Shown here piece by piece: positions 13,991 to 20,866 of a DNA stretch of 20,866 nucleotides. Source of the DNA: an uncultured Bacteroidales bacterium. Lineage in GTDB: Bacteria > Bacteroidota > Bacteroidia > Bacteroidales > Bacteroidaceae. A program made the position numbers and the translations under genes. The notes under the pieces are model-generated. The model worked only from the letters and a program-made list of their open reading frames with translations. It made no database searches and had not been told where the DNA came from. The DNA is taken from the NCBI GenBank assembly GCA_937898885.1, contig CALDKD010000085.1, forward strand, positions 1 to 20,866, given 5' to 3'. How positions within the stretch are numbered: the first letter of the stretch is position 1; each line of letters starts with the position of its first letter.

Positions 13991-15313
13991 TTATGCCTTT
14001 GGCCAATACTGTTCCACAAGAGCTGCCTTGATGTTGACCTCCTCCGGATGGAAGTATTTGGAGAACAGGCCCCAGGTAACATCAAGCATCTCGGTTGTAT
14101 CAAGATTCACGTCAATGGCAAGAATCTTGCTTGAATAGTCCTTGGCAAACGCAAGGGTACGCTCATCGTAATCTGTCAGGTCAAAACCATTCTCTACCTT
14201 GGTCTTGGCATTGGCGGCATCGGCGTACAGACGTACTGCGGCATTCATCACCTGAGGATGGTCAGCACGCGTCTTCTTACCGTTAACAAGCTGTTTCAGA
14301 CGTGAGAGCGAGCGGAACGGATCAACGATTACCTTTCCTACATCGCTATCCCTGCGCAGGAAGAGCTGTCCCTCAGTGATGTATCCGGTGTTGTCAGGCA
14401 CAGCGTGTGTGATATCGCCACCTGACAATGTGGTAACGGCAATGATTGTGATGGAACCGCCCGACGGGAACTGAACGGCCTTCTCGTAAATCTTCGCAAG
14501 GTCTGAATACAATGAGCCAGGCATTGAGTCCTTTGACGGAATCTGATCCATACGGTTTGACACAATGGCAAGCGCGTCGGCGTACGATGTCATATCACTG
14601 AGGAGCACCAGTACCTTCTCGTTTTTCTGAACAGCGAAATACTCTGCGGCCGTAAGTGCCATATCAGGTATAAGCAGACGCTCAACGGCCGGGTCCTCCG
14701 TGGTGTTCATAAAGCTTATGATACGGTCCATAGCGCCGGCATTTGAGAACACGTTCTTGAAATAAAGGTAGTCATCATTGGTCATACCCATACCGCCAAG
14801 GATAATCTTATCGGTCTGGGCACGCATTGCAACGGTAGCCATTACCTGGTTGAACGGCTGGTCCGGGTCTGCAAAGAACGGGATTTTCTGTCCGGACACC
14901 AGTGTATTGTTAAGGTCAATACCTGCTATACCAGTGGCGATAAGCTCAGACGGCTGTTTACGACGAACAGGATTGACGGACGGGCCACCAATCTCAACTT
15001 CCTCACCCTCAACGGCAGGACCGCCATCGATAGGGTCACCGTAAGCGTTGAAGAAACGTCCGGCTAGCTGGTCACTGACTTTAAGCGTAGGAGCCTTGCC
15101 CATAAACACCACCTCGGCGTTTGTAGGAATACCGTTGGTGCCCTGGAATACCTGCAGTGTAACCTCATCGCCTGCAATCTTAACCACCTGAGCCAGACGG
15201 CCGTCAATAACGGCAAGCTCATCGTAACCTACACCTGTTGCCTTCAGCGAGCAGGTGGCCTTGGTTATCTGACTGATTTTAGTATAAATCTTCTGAAAAG
15301 CCTTTGTTGTCAT
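13991..15313 (-). CDS. atpB: V-type ATP synthase subunit B (non-catalytic)
   Basis: 440 aa. Has the beta-barrel start, the central alpha/beta domain and the C-terminal helical domain of the family. It lacks a Walker A loop (GQKIPFFADPDQPFNQV in its place), as expected for the regulatory B subunit. VLLSDMTSYADALAIVSNRM and YSDLAKIYEKAVQFP (each under 20 residues) are family-typical. Alternates with A in the head. 12 bp after atpA, 6 bp before atpD. Confidence 0.95.
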   Translation of the reverse strand: MTTKAFQKIYTKISQITKATCSLKATGVGYDELAVIDGRLAQVVKIAGDEVTLQVFQGTNGIPTNAEVVFMGKAPTLKVSDQLAGRFFNAYGDPIDGGPAVEGEEVEIGGPSVNPVRRKQPSELIATGIAGIDLNNTLVSGQKIPFFADPDQPFNQVMATVAMRAQTDKIILGGMGMTNDDYLYFKNVFSNAGAMDRIISFMNTTEDPAVERLLIPDMALTAAEYFAVQKNEKVLVLLSDMTSYADALAIVSNRMDQIPSKDSMPGSLYSDLAKIYEKAVQFPSGGSITIIAVTTLSGGDITHAVPDNTGYITEGQLFLRRDSDVGKVIVDPFRSLSRLKQLVNGKKTRADHPQVMNAAVRLYADAANAKTKVENGFDLTDYDERTLAFAKDYSSKILAIDVNLDTTEMLDVTWGLFSKYFHPEEVNIKAALVEQYWPKA

Positions 15314-15325
15314 AGCATCATCTGA

Positions 15326-17083
15326 TTAAGCGGTTTTACGTTCTGCAAGAAGTTTCTCCAGCTCAGCCTCGTACTTATTGTAGTTTTCAGACTTGTATTC
15401 GGAATAGTTCATCTGCTTGCACAGGTTGATAACCTTCTTGAAATAGTCTGTAACCTCAAGGAAACTGTCGAACTTAAACTCTGAATGACAGATGTCAATA
15501 ACACGATTGACTATTGTCTCCTGACGCTCCATAGGTGTAACGGCATCAATCTCGTCGAATGCATCCTGCTGCAGTACTATAAAATCAATCAGCTCAGACT
15601 TCCAGAAAGTAATATGGTAGTCAACTGGTACTCCGTCATCGCCAAGGATGTTTATCTGCTCGGCAATCTCCTTTCCACGCAAGAGCCTGGTCTTAAGCTC
15701 GTTGACCTTCTCTATCCACTCTCCGTTGATGCGTTTCTCAATATAGGCGTCAAACTCAGGATAATCCAGATATTTGGAATAGGAGTCAATCGGGTTGATG
15801 GCCGGATAACGCTTCTTATCGGCACGCTCCTGCTCAAGGGCATAGAAGCAGCGGGCAACCTTCTTGGTATTCTCGGTTACAGGCTCCTTCAGGTTACCAC
15901 CAGCCGGTGATACAGTACCGATGAATGTGATTGAGCCAGGCTGGCCGTTGTACAACCGCACGTATCCGGCACGACCGTAGAAGTTAGCGATAATTGATGA
16001 GATATCCATCGGGAATGCGTCAGGACCAGGAAGTTCCTCCATACGGTTGGACATCTCACGGAGTGCCTGTGCCCAACGGCTGGTTGAGTCGGCCATAAGC
16101 AGCACACGAAGCCCCATAGAGCGGTAATACTCTGCCAGCGACATTGCCGTATATACCGATGCCTCACGGGCGGCAACCGGCATGTTCGATGTATTGGCAA
16201 TGATGATGGTACGCTCCATCAGCTTACGTCCAGTATGCGGGTCATCAAGCTCAGGGAACTCAGTGAAAATCTCTACGACCTCATTGGCACGCTCACCGCA
16301 GGCTGCGATGATTACGATATCCGCCTCCGCCTGTTTTGAGATGGCGTGCTGAAGCACGGTCTTGCCGGTACCGAAAGGACCAGGGATGAATCCCGTACCA
16401 CCCTCAACTATTGGATTCAATGTATCTATTGAGCGGACACCAGTCTCCAGCAGTTTGAATGGACGCGGCTTCTCCTGATAGTTGGTCATAGCCAGTTTCA
16501 CAGGCCAGCGCTGTATCATATTGACATTGATCTCATCGCCCTTCTCATTGACTAGCACTGCGATGGTATCAATTATTCTATACTCACCCCCGGCAGCAAT
16601 GGACTTCACTGTCCACTCGCCCTGAAGTTGGAACGGAGCCATGATCTTAAGAGGCTGGAAGTTCTCCTCCACCTTGCCCAACCAGGCTGACGAGCGCACC
16701 TTATCGCCTGCGCTCACAATTGGCTCAAAGTGCCATAATCTCTCATTATCAAGAGGGTATGTATATTCGCCTCTCTTCAGGAAGACACCGGTCATCTTGT
16801 CAAGGTCATTCTGAAGACCGTCATAATTGTGCGACAGCATTCCCGGGCCAAGAGTAACCTCAAGCATGTGTCCGGTAAACTCTGCCGGAGCGCCGACCTT
16901 CAGTCCACGCGTGCTCTCGAACACCTGAACGTAAACGTTGTCTCCTACAACCTTGATGACCTCCGACATAAGACGGTCACCGCCTGTCTCTATGTAGCAG
17001 ATCTCATTCTGAGCGACAGGGCCATCCACCTTCAATGTCACCATATTGGCAATGACTCCGCCAACAATTCCTTTTGTAGCCAT
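15326..17083 (-). CDS. atpA: V-type ATP synthase subunit A (catalytic)
   Basis: 585 aa from ATG 17083 (MATKGIVGGVIANMV); a TTG further upstream at 17101 would overlap the DUF2764 gene and is not needed. Walker A GPFGTGKT at 235-242, followed by IIAACGERANEVVEIF and the catalytic-site region MADSTSRWAQALREMSNR. The large non-homologous bulge region (about 110-190) unique to A subunits is present. It hydrolyses or makes ATP in the A3B3 head on the cytoplasmic side. 14 bp after the DUF2764 gene and 12 bp before atpB. Confidence 0.97.
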   Translation of the reverse strand: MATKGIVGGVIANMVTLKVDGPVAQNEICYIETGGDRLMSEVIKVVGDNVYVQVFESTRGLKVGAPAEFTGHMLEVTLGPGMLSHNYDGLQNDLDKMTGVFLKRGEYTYPLDNERLWHFEPIVSAGDKVRSSAWLGKVEENFQPLKIMAPFQLQGEWTVKSIAAGGEYRIIDTIAVLVNEKGDEINVNMIQRWPVKLAMTNYQEKPRPFKLLETGVRSIDTLNPIVEGGTGFIPGPFGTGKTVLQHAISKQAEADIVIIAACGERANEVVEIFTEFPELDDPHTGRKLMERTIIIANTSNMPVAAREASVYTAMSLAEYYRSMGLRVLLMADSTSRWAQALREMSNRMEELPGPDAFPMDISSIIANFYGRAGYVRLYNGQPGSITFIGTVSPAGGNLKEPVTENTKKVARCFYALEQERADKKRYPAINPIDSYSKYLDYPEFDAYIEKRINGEWIEKVNELKTRLLRGKEIAEQINILGDDGVPVDYHITFWKSELIDFIVLQQDAFDEIDAVTPMERQETIVNRVIDICHSEFKFDSFLEVTDYFKKVINLCKQMNYSEYKSENYNKYEAELEKLLAERKTA

Positions 17084-17097
17084 ATATCTTGTTATTA

Positions 17098-17961
17098 TCA
17101 ATTCATAAACTCACGAGGCACCTCAACCTCACCCTTCAGACTGCCGATAAGCGAGCGGAACATCTCCTGCCCTTTCTCCTTGTCCAGTCTGAACCATCGT
17201 CCGGCAATATCAAGCCTTACCAGAAACGCGAAAAGCTTCTCTACCGTGAAATAATGAAAGAAAGTATTCTCCTCCAACCAGTTCCACTTTATCATATCCA
17301 TCTCACGCTCACGCACGGTAAGATCCTGTTCCTCCTGTATATGGGCCAGACGGTCAAAAAAGCCGACAGTCTGTGACAGTCCCCAATCCTTGGCGCCCGA
17401 TGTGCGCAATGCCTCGGCCACCTCACCGTCACCGACGATGAGTCCCTGCAACGGCAACGAGTGCTTCCGGGCGGTCATTGCAGTCTGAATATTGTTCAAG
17501 TCAAGGTTGAACCTGAACCAGTCACGTACGAATCCGTTCCCCACACTGGTGGCATATTCATAGAAAAGCGATGACAAGCGGTCCTCGGCAAACGCAGTGT
17601 ATGACCTCCACTCTTCCGAGCGATACTCACTCACAAACTGATACAAGTACTCTGGAATGCACTTGTCAGCAGGTTCTTCCGCACGGACCGCCTCTATCAA
17701 CGAAGCCAGCTGCTCAATTGTGAAGGCACCCTGCTGCGTGGCCTCATCAAGTGTCAGTTCCTCGCCATTGCGGTCTTTCTCAAGCAGTGCCAGCAGATTA
17801 CGTCTGTCATACTGCTCCAAAGCCAGCTCAACCAGTTTTCTGTCACCGGCAGACAAGGACGGACATATCTCCTCACGGAACGAATCCACACTGTAAGGCA
17901 GTTTATCATCGTCAAGAGAGATGTCGGCCAGACCGGCAATCAGATAATAGTATTTACCCAT
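17098..17961 (-). CDS. DUF2764 family protein, V-ATPase-associated
   Basis: 287 aa starting MGKYYYLIAGLADISLDD, the hallmark of DUF2764. The family is found inside bacterial V-ATPase operons of Bacteroidetes and relatives. Largely helical, with no signal peptide or membrane segment. It sits where other operons carry subunit C (the socket that joins the central stalk to the K ring), and its start (YYYLIAGL) recalls C-type subunits, so a C-like role is a reasonable inference. 11 bp after atpE, 14 bp before atpA. Confidence 0.85.
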   Translation of the reverse strand: MGKYYYLIAGLADISLDDDKLPYSVDSFREEICPSLSAGDRKLVELALEQYDRRNLLALLEKDRNGEELTLDEATQQGAFTIEQLASLIEAVRAEEPADKCIPEYLYQFVSEYRSEEWRSYTAFAEDRLSSLFYEYATSVGNGFVRDWFRFNLDLNNIQTAMTARKHSLPLQGLIVGDGEVAEALRTSGAKDWGLSQTVGFFDRLAHIQEEQDLTVREREMDMIKWNWLEENTFFHYFTVEKLFAFLVRLDIAGRWFRLDKEKGQEMFRSLIGSLKGEVEVPREFMN

Positions 17962-17972
17962 CTCGGCTGAAT

Positions 17973-18563
17973 TTAGAAGAGGGTCTCAACCAACTGCGGG
18001 CGAACAAATGACTTGAACCAGTTCTCAAACTCCCCGGCTCCGAAATTCACCTTATAAGAGCCGTCTGACGGGGCAACCGTGAAACCGAAATTGTTTCCGT
18101 TGACTTTTTCAATTCTCACACCCTTGTCAAGCAACTGCTTAGCCTTCAATTCGAAGAACTTCCTCAAGTTATCCGCATCGGCTGTAGATATAACCAGATC
18201 CTGATTCTTTGCCCATTCGGAAGCTATGTTCAGGATAAACTGATTCATAAGCTCTTTCTGTGATGTCAGGTCGGCCACACTCTCGCCTACTATCTTATCA
18301 GTAACCACTGTGGCAATCTCCGACTTTACAGCGTCAACAGACTGTGAGGCATAGAGTCTCATCTCTTTTTTTGTGTTCTCGGTGAACGATGCCGCCTCCT
18401 TTTTTGCATCAGACAGAATCTGCTCAGCCTCCTTTCTGGCATCAGCCAATATTTGTCCGGCCTGAGTCTTAGCATCGGCTAAAATCTTTTCTGCCTCCTC
18501 CTGACCTTTTGCGACACCCTCCTTGTAGATAATGTCTGTCAGCTCCTGAATCTTAGTATTCAT
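17973..18563 (-). CDS. atpE: V-type ATP synthase subunit E (peripheral stalk)
   Basis: 196 aa from ATG 18563 (MNTKIQELTDIIYKEGVAKG); an upstream TTG at 18587 is possible but weaker. Residues about 15-85 are one long helix rich in A, K, E and Q with 11-residue (hendecad) spacing (EEAEKILADAKTQAGQILAD, ARKEAEQILSDAKKE), as in the E subunit of the right-handed peripheral stalk. A C-terminal alpha/beta head binds the top of subunit B. No subunit G/H partner gene is seen beside it. First gene of the operon; promoter in 18564-18700 not clearly resolved. Confidence 0.88.
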   Translation of the reverse strand: MNTKIQELTDIIYKEGVAKGQEEAEKILADAKTQAGQILADARKEAEQILSDAKKEAASFTENTKKEMRLYASQSVDAVKSEIATVVTDKIVGESVADLTSQKELMNQFILNIASEWAKNQDLVISTADADNLRKFFELKAKQLLDKGVRIEKVNGNNFGFTVAPSDGSYKVNFGAGEFENWFKSFVRPQLVETLF

Positions 18564-18699
18564 ATCTATAACGTTTATAATATTCAAGCAACAATGTGCG
18601 AAGTTAACAAATAATCAAATTTTATCCATATTTTGAAGCTACTATTTTCCAATACAAAGTGATTAGATAATATTCCGGAAATAATAGTGATAAAGTCAG

Positions 18700-18707
18700 T
18701 ATCTTTG
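18700..18707 (+). promoter_or_regulatory. -7 box for the HAD-ABC gene
   Basis: TATCTTTG fits TAnnTTTG, 22 bp before the ATG at 18730, giving a short leader with GAGGA ahead of the start. Confidence 0.5.
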
Positions 18708-18729
18708 TGGGAACAAAAGAGGATTACAG

Positions 18730-20796
18730 ATGAGACGGCTTGCGATATTCGATTTGGACGGAACACTACTTGATACAGTTGAGGACCTTGCAAACTGTAC
18801 TAATCACGCACTAAGCGAGCTTGGATTCCCCACTCATCAGACAAATGAATACTACAATTTTGTAGGCCGTGGAATAGACAATCTATTCCGCTCTGCCTTA
18901 CCTGCCGACAAAGCCACAGACAGCAATGTGGCAGCCGTACGACGACTCTTCATACCATACTACAACAAACACAATGAGGATTATACAAAGCCATACAGTG
19001 GTATTGCAGAAGTCCTTGAGACACTTGCATCCAGAGGGATGCAGTTGGCGGTAGCGTCAAACAAATATCAGGAAGCCGCAGAGAAGCTGCTCCACAGTAT
19101 ATTCCCACAAATCAGATTTATAAAAATACTGGGGCAGAGAGATGGTCACCCAATAAAACCGGATCCTGACATTGTAAACACGATATGCGATTTTGCCGGC
19201 ATCAATAAATCAGATACCATATATATAGGAGACTCAGGAGTAGATATGCAGACAGCTATCAATGCCGGAGTGACTTCTGTTGCCGTAACTTGGGGATTCC
19301 GGTCAAAAGATGAGTTGTTGACATACCATCCGGATTTCGTAGCTGAGAATCCGGAAGATTTGCCCTATATTATCCATCAGTCCGGAAAAATAGCAGTGAG
19401 TCTGCACAATGCCGAAGCAGGCAATCCATCGTTACGTCTGAAAAAGCCCGTGGACCTGAACATCCTGGAAGACGAGCAGATAGCTATATGCGGGCAAAAC
19501 GGCTCTGGCAAGACTTTGCTGGCAAATATGATAACCGGCCGGTATCCGATTCTGGCAGGAGGAAGATACTTCATCAGACACAAGCGCGATGCCATACGCG
19601 CCATAGCTTTCCGCGACAGTTACGGCAGTGCCGATGCCACCTGGTGCTATCAGCAGAGGTGGAACAGCACAGAGACAGAGGAATCACCATTCATATCTGA
19701 CATATTCCCTCAGATTGAGGACCTTGAGTGGAAAAATGAATTATTCAAGGTTTTTCATCTTGATTCAATATGGGGCAAGCGATTGGTCTCTCTCTCAAGC
19801 GGTGAGATGCGAAAATATCAGTTAGCCAAGGCCCTGTCGCTACGTCCCGCAATGATTGTGGTTGACAATCCATATATTGGTCTTGATCCGGAGGCAAGAG
19901 CAGAGCTGTCAGAGTTGTTTGAGAGACTGATTAAAGAATGGAGTCTGCAAGTGGTATTAATAGTACCACGCAAGGAAGAGATTCCCTCTTTCATCACCCA
20001 CATTATTCAAATCAAGGATATGGGTGAAATAACGAAATACAAGAAGGCCAGCTATAGGGAAGACATATCAAAAGCAGACAACATCTTGTCGGAACAGATA
20101 ATAGAACAGATTTCAGCAATGACAGGCAAAGATTTTGGTTCCGATGAAGTGGCCAAATGCAATAACGTAAGTTTGAAATATGGAGATAGAACCATATTCA
20201 AAGACATAAACTGGGAAGTACGAAAAGGTGAGCACTGGTCACTGCAAGGACACAACGGAGCCGGAAAATCCGCACTGCTGAGCCTTATTTATGCAGATAA
20301 TCCACAGGCATACGCCTGCGACATATCATTATTTGGCAGGAAACGCGGAACAGGTGAAAGTATTTGGGAAATAAAAAAACACATTGGATATGTATCACCA
20401 GAAATGCACCGTTCATACTGCCATCATATCCCTACAATTGACATTCTGGCATCCGGTCTGAACGATACAATAGGACTTTACCGGAAAATTCACGATGAGG
20501 AGAGGGAGATATGCCGGACGTGGCTTCACATATTCGGACTTGACGAATATGAGCAACGCGATTTTTGTACACTTTCAAGCGGTGAGCAAAGAATGGTACT
20601 TCTTGCAAGAGCATTCGTCAAGAATCCCGAGTTGCTCATACTAGACGAGCCTCTTCACGGCCTTGACAACAAAAGCCGCAATCTGGCAAGGGCTATCATC
20701 AAGGTGTACTGCTCCAATCCAGACAAGACGCTGATAGCTGTGACACACTACCCAGAGGAACTTGACGGCCTCACGGACAAGGTCTTCCGGTTATGA
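18730..20796 (+). CDS. HAD phosphatase fused to two ABC ATPase domains (ModF-like)
   Basis: 688 aa, one uninterrupted frame. Residues 1-215 are a phosphoglycolate phosphatase-type HAD hydrolase: DLDGT (D8, D10), ASN (S110), KPDP (K143), GDSGVD (D168, D172). Residues about 220-435 and 472-688 are two ABC ATPase domains as in ModF-type soluble proteins. Domain 1: Walker A GQNGSGKT (255-262), LSSGE (355-359), Walker B MIVVDN, where N380 replaces the catalytic Glu, and PRKEE in place of the H-loop His. Domain 2 is complete: GHNGAGKS (507-514), LSSGE (615-619), LLILDE (E640), H673. No membrane segment, so it is not a transporter by itself. The phosphatase part probably removes phosphate from 2-phosphoglycolate or a similar small molecule; the ABC part's role is unknown. 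Divergent from the V-ATPase operon. Confidence 0.88.
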   Translation: MRRLAIFDLDGTLLDTVEDLANCTNHALSELGFPTHQTNEYYNFVGRGIDNLFRSALPADKATDSNVAAVRRLFIPYYNKHNEDYTKPYSGIAEVLETLASRGMQLAVASNKYQEAAEKLLHSIFPQIRFIKILGQRDGHPIKPDPDIVNTICDFAGINKSDTIYIGDSGVDMQTAINAGVTSVAVTWGFRSKDELLTYHPDFVAENPEDLPYIIHQSGKIAVSLHNAEAGNPSLRLKKPVDLNILEDEQIAICGQNGSGKTLLANMITGRYPILAGGRYFIRHKRDAIRAIAFRDSYGSADATWCYQQRWNSTETEESPFISDIFPQIEDLEWKNELFKVFHLDSIWGKRLVSLSSGEMRKYQLAKALSLRPAMIVVDNPYIGLDPEARAELSELFERLIKEWSLQVVLIVPRKEEIPSFITHIIQIKDMGEITKYKKASYREDISKADNILSEQIIEQISAMTGKDFGSDEVAKCNNVSLKYGDRTIFKDINWEVRKGEHWSLQGHNGAGKSALLSLIYADNPQAYACDISLFGRKRGTGESIWEIKKHIGYVSPEMHRSYCHHIPTIDILASGLNDTIGLYRKIHDEEREICRTWLHIFGLDEYEQRDFCTLSSGEQRMVLLARAFVKNPELLILDEPLHGLDNKSRNLARAIIKVYCSNPDKTLIAVTHYPEELDGLTDKVFRL

Positions 20797-20825
20797 AGCA
20801 CGTAAAGCACAACCTATAAGACAGA

Positions 20826-20854
20826 AAGCCCTGGCCACAAGCCGGGGCTTTTTT
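20826..20854 (+). terminator. Rho-independent terminator of the HAD-ABC gene
   Basis: Stem AAGCCCTGGC/GCCGGGGCTT (10 bp with one wobble), loop CACAA, then T6. It lies 30 bp after the stop. Confidence 0.9.
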
Positions 20855-20866
20855 CATTCACACACG

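Noticed and set aside
1..20866. CRISPR array, tRNA or rRNA genes
   Set aside because: No regularly spaced direct repeats and no tRNA- or rRNA-like sequence noticed on either strand.

Overview
The window comes from a Bacteroidales genome (Prevotellaceae/Bacteroidaceae type; genus not resolvable from the sequence alone). Evidence: repeated TAnnTTTG -7 promoter boxes, few Shine-Dalgarno sites, a fimbrillin-like lipoprotein with a FISUMP domain, and a Bacteroidetes-type V-ATPase operon containing a DUF2764 gene in place of subunit C.

Positions 1-8400 are accessory. At the left end are three genes that appear to be co-regulated: an HTH-phospholipase-D-like protein (minus), a WYL-domain regulator (minus), and a divergent CoiA-like nuclease fused to a FISUMP domain (plus). 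The same operator, TTGTAYC-N7-GGTACAA, lies in front of the PLD gene (864-884) and between the WYL and CoiA-like genes (1873-1893), where it sits between two opposed -7 boxes. I infer an inducible nucleic-acid-processing module, possibly defence; this is not proven. A small gene of unknown family (3405-3665) follows. Next is a mobile-element scar: an ISAzo13-family IS (about 3811-5273) abutting a 163-bp MITE (5276-5438), with decayed genes on both sides: a C-terminal fragment, a PD-(D/E)xK-like gene with an in-frame TAG, an intact Cse60-like gene, and a frameshifted IS66-type accessory fragment.

Positions 6238-8407 hold the most notable locus: a fimbrillin-like lipoprotein whose C-terminal FISUMP domain has the composition and placement of a diversity-generating retroelement (DGR) variable region, followed directly by a small hairpin and a 67-nt nested hairpin. 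A 41-aa peptide gene precedes it. Upstream is a candidate structured ncRNA (about 8233-8004, minus strand) with its own -7 box and a rho-independent terminator. No reverse transcriptase or template repeat was found in the window.

Positions 8407-20866 look like stable chromosome: a large secreted protein with four copies of an NPCBM-like module; the V-type ATPase operon on the minus strand (E, DUF2764, A, B, D, I, K, with a strong terminator at 11042-10999); and, divergent from it, a single gene fusing a HAD phosphatase to two ABC ATPase domains, closed by a terminator at 20826-20854.
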